A DNA stretch of 64,000 nucleotides, from the NCBI RefSeq assembly GCF_954871325.1, contig NC_088777.1:15291366-15355365 (forward strand), written 5' to 3'. Under the pieces are notes generated by a model. It was not told the origin of the DNA. It saw only the letters and a program-made list of their open reading frames with translations, and made no database searches. The stretch is from Gordionus sp. m RMFG-2023. Lineage: Eukaryota; Nematomorpha; Gordioida; Chordodea; Parachordodidae. This document shows positions 1-13,200 of the stretch, piece after piece (within the stretch, counting starts at the first letter, position 1; every line of letters starts with the position of its first letter). Both the position numbers and the translations under genes were made by a program.

Positions 1-3000
1 ATTATTTATTTTATATTTATTTGAAAATGAAGAAAGAAGAGATATTAATTTTAAGATGGATGCTTTAAATAATGGAAATGGAAGCAATATTGATGTTGAT
101 GATATTTTAGACAAATATGAGACAATCGAAGAGTTGGAGTAGAACAAAGTACATTAAAAATACAGTTTTTCAATTTAGATAATAAAAAAAGATTAATTGT
201 AGTTCTGAGAGATATAATTACTGAAAGCAAAGTTAAGAAAATGAAAATAGTTAAATTAATTTATATATAAGATAGTTTATTTGTAAAACAATAGAAACTA
301 TATGTGAAGGCCTAATCTCTAGATATCTCTAACTGAATTAAATTTTTTAATTTAATTAAAGATAAAATTAAATATAGGCATGGAATCTGATAAGAATGCT
401 ATGGCTAACTTGATTGCCGATAGCAACAATTCATATAAAGGTATTTTGGATAATGAAGTAAAAAAAAAAGATATTTTTTTTATAACTTTTGTAATTTTTT
501 TATATTCGAAATCATAAATATTTAATGCTCTTTGATATTACTAGTCTTTTATTGTTTTACTTATGTTAATATTAGTATGAATGCACAATAAATGACAAAA
601 GATGAAATTTTGAATACTAGTTTAGAGTTTGAAAATTTAATTAAAGTATAATATTTTTAAAAAAACCAGGCGAATGCCGGGATTTGGATATAGAGCGCCC
701 CCATTTTTTTAGTTGCCGGGATCATAAAGCCTAGGTGCTAACCAGTATAGTGGCTGATTTACGTGAATATTTAATACCTTAGTACATATTAATTCATCAG
801 TTTTGAAAACCATAAAAAAGAAGAGATTATAAACAAAATAAAAGCGATAATGCCATGCTTTAGTTGTGAAATGAGTTAATCTTTTGGAAACCCTTATTTA
901 CATTCATAGTAAGCCATAAGTAGTACTTTATTGGTATGCTGTATTCTTATTGTATGTGATTTAAAGGAGGGAAAATTTATTTTAAAATAAGAAAATAAGT
1001 TTCAATTAGATGGGCGATATGTGCATAGTTTAAAGCCTCTTCATTAAAATTCTCTTATTTGAATTACTTCTAAATCATAAATTTTATGGCACTAACTGTT
1101 TTTATCCAGTTAAAATAATATTATTTAATGTACCCCACTTAATTATGTTATAAATATTTTGTTTACGCTAATATTTTATACCTTATAATTCTTTCATCAA
1201 TTGTGACTCGCATAAAAAAAAGTTTATTAAGCCAGATAAAAACTACGAATTTACACCTTAAGCGTGAAGTCACACAACTTCTGGAAGCATATTTTAAATT
1301 GGTTCTTTTCTGTTTAAATAAAAGTAGAAGTAATATAGTTGAAATCCCATTATATTTTGAATAGAGTTATATTTTCAAAAATCTGATACGAATCTGACTC
1401 ATATTAAGGGACAATCTCGGCATGAAGTTTAACACACTTTTAAAAGAACTAAAGTTTAAGCTTATGTGTAATGCTTAAATAACAAATATTTTAGTTTAAA
1501 TATCTATTTTGTCAATCAGTATAAATAAAAAAAGTCACTAAGAAAATAGGAAAAAAATTCATATATACTCAGCAGAGTTGTTATAGGATCTAGATACAAG
1601 TATCTAGATATAAAAATGTGGTATCTGTATCTGTATCTAGATAAATTTTTGATTAATATATCTGTATCTAGATATTATTTTAGACGATGTATCTGTATCT
1701 AGATCCATTTAAAAAGTATCTTTTAACAACTCTGATACTCAGTGACTAAGTATGAAGTTTTTTAATTTACAAAACCTGATAAAATGTATGAATTAATGAG
1801 CGGAATTTGTCTTTGCTATTTGAATAAAATACTCGATGATTAAATTATAAAAGTAAATGGTAATTACTTGTATTCAATTAAGATCAATGATAGAGATAAT
1901 CTATTATTTCTACAATAACTTTTTATTATTTTTAAATCTGCATCTGTGGTTGTTTGAACCAATTATAGGATAAAAAGTTTTGATCATATTTCCAAATTTT
2001 GTAAATTTGTTTGAGTTAAAATATATTAACACTATTACAATCGTTATACATTTTAATTAATCATTATTTTTAAAAAATAAAAACTTTTTAAATAAAAAAA
2101 AAAGATAAAAGTATTTAACAAAATCTTCCCTTTTATTTATTAAAAAAAGAAGCATTTTTATTTTATTTCCCTAACGCTTATTTTTTAAACATAAAATTCA
2201 CAAAACGTTCACATGATTTTCTCTTTATTTATTAAAGAATTTTATATTTAGTTCCCCAGTTTATTTTTAAATATATTTTATAAGAATGATTTTACTCTTC
2301 TATTTATAATAAAAAATAAGAAGTTTTAAATTTGCTTCCCCGTTATATATATTTTTATAGGCTAATAAAAATATTATTTAATTTTTTTAAGGTAGTAAAA
2401 ATAAAAGTTAAATGAGCCTAAATTTTGTGGCTATTTCATCAAAGAAATATATAAATCAAATTCCACCCAGAACTACAGTCTAGAATAATTTTAAAATTCT
2501 AGCCAGGGTTATAGAAAAATATTATTCAATACCAGGTCACTTGTAAAGAAATGTGCTACATTTAAGGGGATGGTATGACGAAGATCGTAAAATTAATTGA
2601 GTGAGGTGTAGGAAGAAGCCAGGGTGGGGGGGGGCAAACGGGATAGGAATCAAAAGAAGACTGGATAAATCTTTATTAATCTAGGGGGGTTTACAAATTC
2701 CTGTGCAACAACAATTATTCTTTGCCCATGAAGGTATTATTTTAAACTAATTTATATTCTTCATATTTAGGTTGATAATCCCATTTTATCCAATAAACAA
2801 ATTTGAACAAAAGTGCGATTTTAATGTTGACAATTATTAGATCAATTATAAAAAGATAAGAAAATATAAGCGGAAACTCAATAATTTTAATAAAAAAATT
2901 CAATAATAGAAGCTCTAATTTATGCCTATGGCTCTGATTATAGGAATCGGCAGTTTACTTTATATAAATCCTATATGTTGATTACATATAAAACTTGAAA

Positions 3001-3801
3001 ATATTTAAAATTAGATATCTGGAGAAAAAAATAAAATAAAGTGATTGCACATGGAATTATTAAATAGCTTTATAAATATAATACAAAAAAATATTTGTTA
3101 TTATATCTTCTAAACAAATAAATTTATATATTGTTGCAAAATTTATTATTAAATTTATATTTAAGAAAAAAATTAAATAATATACATATTAAAGGAATGT
3201 TAATAATATATATATATACCTTTAACCATAATGTAACAATCAAATTAAAACACGAGCATCTAATATGGACTGGATTCAATGCATTTATACACATAATTAA
3301 ATAAATTTGATTATATATACTAATAGTAAATTATAGAAACGTAATAACTTTTATATTTTGGCTTATACTTTAATGCTATCAAGTATTCCTGCCAGTATAG
3401 GTAAGGTACATTAATTTCTTTGGAAGAATTATTATTTGCACCAAATTTCTTAAAAATTGATTTTATAAAAAACAATATAAAAATATGTTTACAACTTGCA
3501 AAAAGTAAATAGCACGATTTAATTTGGTCGGTTAAGATACAACTATGTACAATGCATATTAGAATTTACATATTAAACATCATTTATAAACATTTAAAAA
3601 AAACATGCATAGGAAGACATGGATATTAAAAAAATATTCACAACTATATATTGCATATTCTTTATGTTTGGCTATAATTTTTTTTGGCTGAGAGTTTATC
3701 AAAACCTTAGTTTGGTGTAAATTATTAAATTTAATTTATATTCCAACTCCGGAATTATATAAATCATTAATTATAATAATTTTATATAAATTAACATTTT
3801 T
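1..3801. other. downstream flank of the receptor, no gene recognised
   Basis: The 3' untranslated region of the receptor should lie in the right part. An AATAAA on the minus strand at 3142-3147 is a candidate polyadenylation signal, though such hexamers are common by chance here. Positions 667-705 (GCCGGGATTTGGATATAG, then a C run) look like a decayed hAT terminal repeat. A short hAT element is listed separately. The first 140 bases could be read as an acidic peptide, but I recognise nothing in it. Confidence 0.4.
1573..1734. mobile_element. 162-bp non-autonomous hAT element with perfect 8-bp target duplication
   Basis: The ends are CAGAGTTGTTA and TAACAACTCTG, inverted copies of a typical hAT terminus. 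The element is flanked by identical ATACTCAG at 1565-1572 and 1735-1742. Its interior is built of repeated palindromic units around TGTATCTAGATA. There is no coding capacity. The perfect target duplication suggests a fairly recent insertion. Confidence 0.88.
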
Positions 3802-4205
3802 TTATAACTGCACATCTCCTTGCAACAATTCTCCATATTTGTAAACTGAGGTGCTGCTTCTTTTACGATCTTTCTTATCGCTAGAGGGTGCCATACCACT
3901 CTTTAGGTATGGTATTCCGTTTTTAGTACTGCTTTTCCGGCGTCTCAAATCTTCGGCAGTAGAAAACAAATCCACGTCAATTCCATTTAGAGGACCCGTT
4001 TCTTCGTTTTCACTCCCCGATATTCTTTCGATTTCTCCTTCTTTCTCTCCCTCAACATCTTCTCCATTTTCTTGTTCCGAAGCATTTTCTTCCTCATCAG
4101 AATTATCCTCAAATATTGTTTGAGTTCCTGTTGAAGACTTGTTGCTACTGCTGTAACAACTGGTCATTGAATCAGCACCTCTTAGCTTGTTCGTCAACTC
4201 CAAAT
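3802..4205 (-). CDS. mXR: mXR exon 9: C-terminal cytoplasmic tail and stop
   Basis: Residues 1341-1474 and the stop codon. The acceptor is TTACCCCAG|ATTTGG, and phase 1 fits exon 8. The tail is strongly acidic in the middle (a Glu/Asp/Gly run from about DNSDEEEN to SENEE), then basic and Ser-rich (RRRKSS, KKDRKRSS). It ends in GELLQGDVQL. The base composition is coding-like compared with the surrounding A+T. I see no known domain. Such tails usually carry phosphorylation and scaffold-binding sites, but that is inference. Confidence 0.85.
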
Positions 4206-7200
4206 CTGGGGTAAATTTAATAATAATATGTAAAAATAAATTCGAAAATCATAAGTTTTAAGACTTCTAGGAGTTTTCATATTATAACATTAATTTAAAA
4301 TGGATTAACATACCATCGGATTGGGTTCCCGAATCAATTCTACTATACGTACTTATTGGAGTAGTAGCAGTTGCAGCACTTAAAGCGCTCATAGATATAA
4401 GATTGTGTTGGTTAGCCACGTGGAGTGGAATAGGTGGCTGTGTTTGATTTGTCGTAGATGATAGAAGTTGAGAACTGGTTCCACCTCCGGTTCCCATACC
4501 GCCTGTAGTATTATTAGCTGATTTAGTCCCGCCATATTTAGTTGCTCCTGTCATCATGGTTTGACGAACGTTGCGTTCGGGGTGGAGAATTATAATATAA
4601 AGCTTGTGGGTAAAAAGGCAACACAAAGCTGTGGTAGCGCTAAGACTTACTGATACACATATGGTTGTTATTCGAAGTGGTATATTATTGGCCGTTATGA
4701 TATAGATGGGTACGAAAGCCAGCCATATAATGCAAGTTGTGTACATTGTGAAGCCTATGTACTTGCTCTCGTTAAAGGCCTCTGGAATTTTGCGGGTTAA
4801 AACGGCGTACACCGTGCATACAAGAATGAGTAATAACGGGTAAGCCAAGCATATCAAATAAGAAGAATCTAGGCTTGTGGAACAGACGAGCTGACTTATC
4901 GTACGTGTGGGATAATTATGAATAGCCCGCGGTGGAGTCATAACCAGCTTTACCACCATTATAGCTAATTGCACTGCTACTAGTAAACTGCATATGCATA
5001 TTTGTGATTTTGGAGAGATGAGAGTTGGCCTTTTACTTGTGCGCTTTCCACTGTTAAATATGCGGGCTATTCGGTTTGTTTTGGTTAGAATTGCGGCATA
5101 GCACAAAGAAAAAAATATACCAACGCAAACAAATGTAACCCCACAAAGCGCAGAAGAAGCAGGTTTTGCTACCAGTAGGATTGTAACTCCGTAACAACAT
5201 ATTATGCCTATTAATAGGGCGAAACTGAGTTCCCGCCCAGAGGCCTTTACCACGGGAGTTTGACAAAATCTTATGAAAATTCCCAACACAAAAAGAGCAC
5301 ATATCATGCCCATACATGAAAAGCAAAGTGCTCCCATAGCCAAGGGATTCGAGTAAGACATGTAAACATCCGGGATAGGTAAACACCGGTTTAAATACAG
5401 AGGTTCTGGCAAGAATCCTAACTCACAGTCTACACAATGAGTTGATTCAATCACATAAGGAGGAATTTGAGATGTTCCATTATTGTAAGTGTTGTTAGCA
5501 TTAATGGATGTGGCATTGATGATCAAAGAAGTTACATTGATACTAGAGGTATGAAGTTCTTCAATTCCATTCTGACCTGCAGAGGGGGTAATAAAAGGAT
5601 TTGATGTATGGGCCGTAGCGAGCGTTACTGTCGGGACCAAAATTTGATAAGGTGAACAAGCTACGCACAGCCAACAACATCTTTTTATATTATAATTTAA
5701 ATAAATCATAATTATAGAACCGATCATGATAAACCTGTTTCAATTAATGTTTTGAAAAAAAAAAACAATTAACTGCCTTTGAATATATCTTTTGCTAGAT
5801 TTAGTATTTACTTGTTGTCACCCTGAACTCTTTTCGCTTCCCCTCTATTACAAGGTTTACTGCATACCGATTCGGGTGGAGAAGGACTGTCCCAATGATA
5901 TCTAATTTCTGACAAGTTTACCTTCAATACCTTGTCGACGTATTTTCCGACCTTGACCCATTTATAAATACCTGGAGCTACTTGTTTAAAATGAAGGATG
6001 TTGTAACGAGGTGGTCCATCTCCGTTAGGTAAAAACTCGAAATTGTCACCAGATAGACCTTAAAGTATATGAATTATTATTTTTAATATTATTTCTTTAT
6101 TAATTAAATTATAGATCAGCACGGCCTGCTCGAATAGACCCGCAAAACATGTTTTTACAAGTTGTCCGGTCCGTAATTTTTTTTATGAAAGAAAACATAA
6201 ATTTGCCTAATTAAGCTTAAAAGATCTGTGAAACTCTAGCCTGATCCTTAAGATATTTTGCATAAGTTGTCTGGCGCCGCCTAAAAATATTTTGCAAAAC
6301 TTACTCGGCCCAAATTTATTTTTTGGGCTTCAGATCAGGCTAATTTAATATTATAAATTGAATTCTTTAATTTTTAATACGTTGAAGTTTATAACCTATT
6401 ATTTTTATGGACACTCAGAATACCCAATATTTAATTATTTGACATTTACCAATTTTACCTGACAAATAGTAATTTTTAAAAATTAAGTATATAGATTTAT
6501 AAAACTTAAGATTTGCTATTAAAATTATTTTGTATAATATTAAAATTTTGATCAAATTTATATTTATATTTTGATATTTTTGACAAGGAGGAGTAATCAA
6601 ATTTAATTAAGCATAAAAATTTTAATAGAAATTTTAAGACCGAAACTTAAAATTTAAAAAAAAAATTACTATCAAAAAATTATCATTTAAAAATAAATAA
6701 ATTTTTCAATAATCATTATAATCTATCGAAAAAGGATAGAATTGAAATATTTTTAAATACTATGGCAATATAATAAAACTGATAATGATTTTTAGAATTC
6801 AGGCCTAACCTTCTATTTTTATCTACTACTATAATTTGTTCAACATAAATTGTTGGGAATTAAGTAAAGTTCACATTATGAGAGTAAAATTAATTAATAT
6901 CAATATTATACCTGTAAATTTGACTTTTCTGATGTAATTTAGAGTTAAGGGCCCAGAGGGTGGGTCCATTTTTTCGCACAAACCTGGTACACCGCCGCAC
7001 AGATCCTTATGCATATCACTGAAAGCATATGCGAATGCCAAAACAGCATCACTTACGAATTGTAATTGATCTTCCATCTTGATGTTTCCATAGGGAGGTA
7101 GAAGCGATCTCATGGACTCCTTACCTGTGCACAATTTTCTATTCCACTGAGGGTTTACCTGTTAGGGGTTTGAAAAAAATTAACCAATAAGATAGGCTAA

Positions 7201-10200
7201 AATCTATGTTAAATAAAATTCGTACTTATAGATTTTTATGAGATAAGGTTTCGTTTTTTAAAAGAATTCAATAGGAAAGGAGATGCCAAATTTATTTAAG
7301 GCCTGCAAAAATACCAATATTTTGGCCCACCCATTTGCTCATTCTAAATATTCAATTTTAAGAGGCATTTATATTGTAAAATGGTTTCAAAATGAAATCG
7401 AAACATGAGAAGTAAATGAATGTTTTAAACCATCATGAGATTTTTTCAACTGGTTTAATTGATATAACTTAATTTAAATTGAGCATTAGTGAGATAAAAA
7501 TAAATTAAAGTTCTCTAGAAGGCTTTAATACTGCTCGCAGGCCTAGAATATTTTATATTTACTTATATAAATAATATACATATTTTATCTCAAAAAAAAT
7601 ATAAATTACAATCTGATTCTCGTAGGTTTTATCTGTATTGGGAAACCGACACTCAAAATATTTCTCCCATACTTCATACAACCAGGGATCTCTCCTACCG
7701 TGTTCTGCCACAGTCAAATTCAAAAAATGATCTTGAAATGCAGCTATGGGGTTAGCCAACGGTTGTACAGAAACAGTTCCTTCCACTTCCGCTTCCCTGC
7801 CTGCGGTCACTATATCCCTTGCGGACCACCCATCAGAACCTATCCACATAAACTTTCCCGTGGCCCTCTGTCTTCTCACTGCGGCCATAAGCATGCCTAC
7901 CTCTTGATCCGACCCGTATATAATGACACCTGTATGTTATGATTGAGTAATGTTGTATAGAGAGTTAGAGAGTTAGAGTTCGCTGCTTTATTTTAAGATA
8001 AACTGGGTTTGATTCTATTCTTTTAAAATTAAAATTAAAAGCAAGCCCTTGTAAAAAAAGGAACTTTTTAACAATCTCATGATTGAAACTCGGATTGGTC
8101 TGTTTGATAAAAATGAGATTAGATAACTTTTATCAAATTTATTTTTAGCATTAGGCATAGATTTAGCTAAGAGAGGACGTGGGGCTCTTTTCCCTCTTAG
8201 GGAATTTGCAAATTTCCGTAAAAAAAAGAAAGAAAGTTCATTATAAGTTAATAAAAAATTATCTCCATACGATAAGCGAGTAGCCACTAAGCCATTTTAC
8301 TTGATTATACTTAAAATGGCTAAATCACTGCTCACTTACAAAAAAAGTGATATAAATTGATAATTTTTTAAAATAAAATAATGACTGAAAATTTTCAGAA
8401 AGAAAATTTTTTATAAAAAAAATCCTTCCGATAAAATTTTAGGAAAAGTTTTATCCAAAAGTATTCCTTAGAAAAATCCTGGCTACATCAATGCCATTGA
8501 CCAATCTTTAATTTTAAAACATTTATTTAAATAAAAATATTTATGATTTAGTACTATTCTGTAATCTATCAGAAATAGGGAATATATGATTCCTATATTA
8601 TTAATATTTCTTTCATAATAAATATCTATGAATAATAACCTTTAGCATTGCTCTTTTGCAGTAATTTTCGCACTATAACGTCATATTGATTCTCTTTGGC
8701 TACGCCTGAATCTTTTGTCAATTTTTCTTTTACAGCTATGCATATGTGGTTCCTATCCAATTGCTCTTCAATCACTGTAAAGGCCTTAAAATATTTAGTA
8801 TAATATTGGAATATTATTGGAAACTATATAAAAATTCTGATAAATTTATTAAGATAATAAATAAGTATATATAATTTTCTTTTTTTTTTAAATTGGGGCT
8901 TTAAAAAATATTCGCTACCTATTTAAACCTTAAACTCATTTATCCTATAATTTGAATTATTTTTAATTCCTCATATAAAAGTTAAAAAATGATGGATTGG
9001 ATATACAGGTGATCTGCAGCGGGCCTAATTTTACAAGCCTGGCCTTTTTTTAAAAACAGAACCGATTCCGAACGAAATTTTGGGCCGGGCTGACAAATAA
9101 TTTTTATTTCGAAACGGGCTTTTCGGGAAAAATAAATATTCTATAAATAAAAATTATTGGCGCCTTGTTTCTTGCAGATATCAAAATTTAAACTTATGGC
9201 CTAATTTTTTAAAAGAAATATTAAGCCCCATAAAATAGTGATTTTAATTAAGGATTTAAATCTTAATTTGATAGAACCTATCCTTACTATTTGTATAACC
9301 GAATTTTTTTTAAAAAAAAAATAGGCGGCCGGACTGGGATAGGCAAACCGCTAATATACATTACAAGAAAGCCAAATTTTTTAAAATGCATTTAAAATGA
9401 TTTAATTCACTCTTTCTCCATAATTGGATTCCTCATATATGACAGATATGTATGACCAATTGAATAATTTGATTAATTCTATCATAGCCAATGCTTGATA
9501 TTCGTCGGAAGGAACTGTCCTGGAAAAATATTCAAATCTCTCCTTGTTACTTAATTCAGGGCTAGTCGAGAAAAAGCTAATCTAAAAATTAAAAAAATAA
9601 AGTTGGCATTATAATATTTGATTCTAAGGTTTAAACGTATTACAATGACTCCGCTAACATTAGATCTTAGCCCAAAATAAATTATGCAAGCTTAGAGATT
9701 TTGCAGACAGAAAGGTTTGAGCATTTATTGACAAGACTTCGATGCTAAGATAATGGTGTTTTGAAATAAAATCTTGATTTAGCCGTTTTAAAAATCGCCT
9801 GAATCTTGCTGTTTAACAAGACTACTGACAACTACTGACAAAAAATCTTTTAATAACCGAATACATGATAATATTTATATATTCATAAATTAATTCCAGG
9901 TTAATGAATCGAGAAAATTATTTTGAAATTAATCATTAAAAATATAGATAGAATCGAATTGATTTAAAATAGGTTAGAAATACAATATTGTGATTTCACC
10001 TTAAAAGATTTTTTGTACATGAAAATTGCAAAAGATTTACGTATTAAGATTTTGGCATTTTTAGATTAAATTTGATCAAGATTTCACTTCTTTAAAAATA
10101 ATTTTCAAAGATTCTTGTCAAACTTTTTAAGATAAATGCTATTCGTGCTGAAAGAAAGTTTGTTCATGTTTGGAAGTTTTGAAAATATGAAAACTTTCCT

Positions 10201-13200
10201 TTCTTGAACAATCACAGTTAAAAAAAAATTCCGTTCCAATCTCTAACATTCATATCTGAACATAGTCAAAATAAAATAAAGAACTATTAAACATGATTAC
10301 TATAACTATTAAAAAAGTATAACCAAATTTAAATGATTCATTCCGAATTTTAGTTAAAACAAAATAATTAACTTTAAATAAATAGGGATCTCTAATTTCA
10401 TACCGCCAGTTAAAATCTAGTCATTTTTTCAGTACAAACAACTGGTTTTTTCAATCATATTTATTTATATTCCATTCTTATCGAAAGTTTCCTATTTTTG
10501 AGCTTCTTCAACCTTTCTTTTATACCAATGGAACTAGGGCTAAATAAGGAAAAAATCAAAATTGTGTTTAACAGGAGAATGACGTTTTTACGACGTCTAA
10601 ATAATTACTTAATTTTCTAGCATAGATAAAAACTACTAATGTTGCAGAAACAAATCCTCTTAATCTATTTATAGACAAATGTTAAATTTGAAACCCGTTT
10701 CAAACCCCCCTTTTTTCTTATTTAAAAAACGTTAAATAAATAGAATATGACAAAATTGTCATTTTTTTTTAAAAATAAAAAGATATATAATATATACTAT
10801 ATCGTGTATTTATATAACTTCTTTCAAAATCTGGAGATAAAGTAAAAATTATTATTAATAAAAAAATGACACTTTTTCCAAAATAAATATAAAAAATACA
10901 ATAAATATAACAAGAGTTGTTTAATAAAATAAAAATTTAATATATCATATCATTTAAGATTATACTTTTTTATAAAATACTTTTCACTCTTTTCTTGGTA
11001 TGATTTTGACATTTAATAAGTTTTTATATAAACAAAAGGAAAGAAAAATATATTTAATAATATATATTTTTTAGCAAAAAAATATTAAAATTAAACATTA
11101 TATATATATAATTTTTTTATTAATCCTTAAATTAGGACACGATAAATTAAAATTTAATTGATTTCAATAGTAGAATATTTTTAGTATAACAATAATTTTA
11201 AAAACATTTCTCTTTAAAAGGTCAATTTTTAAAAACTTGAGCATTAGATGCAATATTATCAATGGCGTAGTCAATAATTTGGCTTTTAAAGGTTTCAAAT
11301 TTAAAGTAATTAAGGATTCAGATCTCCTTTTAGGAGACCTCCAACCACCCTAAGCTTTTTAGGAAAAGGGTAATAATGTAGCTCCAATACAATATTGGAA
11401 AGAATAAATTTTAATGATCAATTTAATTGCTATGGTCCAGTGCCCTCTAGAACCCTCCAACTAATGATGCTGAGCCCCCCCCCATCCACGACTAATTAAA
11501 TGATCTGTATAAAATAGATATACTGAGCATGTATGATAACTAAGAGGATACAACCAGTTAACCCCTTGAAATTTCGATAACGCAATTGTATGACCCCCCT
11601 TCCCCCGCAGTGTTAGTAGAGGGCTATGCAAAAATTACCTTAATCTAGAAGTAATATTTCTTACTTGGATATATATATGCTAATTCTTTGGAAAAATATT
11701 CTGTTGTGAATTTTATATATGGATTTAAAATTCTTTATAAAAATATTTATAAAAAAGGCAATTATATGTTTCCATTTCGTGGCAGATATTTTTTTTGGTC
11801 ACCTTAATGATTTAGTATGATTCTGCAAAAAATCATACTTTTTTAACCATAATATTTGATATCGACCACCTTTCTTTATGTTGAGGTTGATTAAAAATTT
11901 GTGAATATAATGGGAGTTTTCTCGATCGTTAATAATTTAATTATTTTGATTTTGGTTAAATCAATAACAAATTTCTCTCTTCAATAAATATATATTTTTT
12001 TGATTTATAATATTATTTTTTTACCATAAAAACAAATTGAACGTTTCAACGCAGCGTATCAAAAAGCAAATAAAAAACGTTTACGCAGCTATGTTTAAAT
12101 TGAACCGTTAATTTTTATTTTTTTAATATGAAACGTCTAAATTAAAAACAAAAAAAAATATTGTTCAATTTAAACGAGTGCATTTAAAATGTATTATTTG
12201 CGTTTTGAAACGCTAAATTTGTGCGCACTATATTACTCATAAATTAATCAAATTTATCAGGAAATATGGATAATATTTTACGTTTCAATAGAATATTGAA
12301 GTTTGTTATACCAAATTTAAAAATACATAATTTAAAATTTTATACTTAAAATATTTTTTCAGCCAATTGATTAGTTAATCACTATTTTAAAATTATACAA
12401 AACATTTTTCCAATTTATTGAGAAAATCAACTCTTGACTGGGCCTAAAATATTAATTTTTTTTTATGCTAAAAAATCATATAATGGAGTATTTAATGGGC
12501 TTGTAATTTGAATTTCCCTTAAATATTTTAGGAAATAAAAGTCGAAATTATTAAAAACGAACATAATTTTAAAGATTCAGGACCGAGTGGAAATAATCAA
12601 AAAAAAAAGCGGAAGATGGCCAAAAAATACAATATCTTTCAAAAAATATTGGGCGACCAATATTGAAAATTTAAAAAATTTTAAATCCGGGCTGGGCCTT
12701 AAAAGAATTTATCTTTTTTTCAAACATGAGCCTGGCCATCTAATAAGTACCTCTGCATAACTCTGATATTAATTTAACATAAAAGTGAAATATAGCTATT
12801 AAATATATTATTTATTTAAAGTTTAACAAAAGATGGGGTAAATTTTTGACGGTCAGCCCTAAATTTTTATCTTATTTTTTTAAGGCTCATTCCGAGATTC
12901 GGTTTTATTTAGAGCTTTAACTTATTTGGGGTGTATGAACCCAAAATTTTAACCCAATACTATGTTGTAGACTGCTCAAAGAGAAAATATCTATGTGCTA
13001 TTTCAGACTGGATCAGATTTAGACTTTGATTTTAAAACTTATTTTGAACCGGAATCGGGTCTTAACAAAATTTTTTATTTAATTTTCTACTGTTTTTTTA
13101 GTGAATATTATTTTCATGAATATAAACAAAATTGTTTAATATCAGCGCTTAAAAATTCAGGAAAAAAAAATTAGATTGGGAAACGGATCTTTAAAAAATA

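Noticed and set aside
3851-4123. 90-codon open frame on the plus strand
   Set aside because: Antisense of the acidic, serine-rich tail in exon 9; its composition is a mirror of that coding sequence.
5054-5386. 110-codon open frame on the minus strand
   Set aside because: It is an alternative frame of exon 8, whose own frame codes the membrane helices.
8015-8287. 90-codon open frame in intron 4
   Set aside because: No receptor segment is missing at this point and the peptide has no recognisable features.
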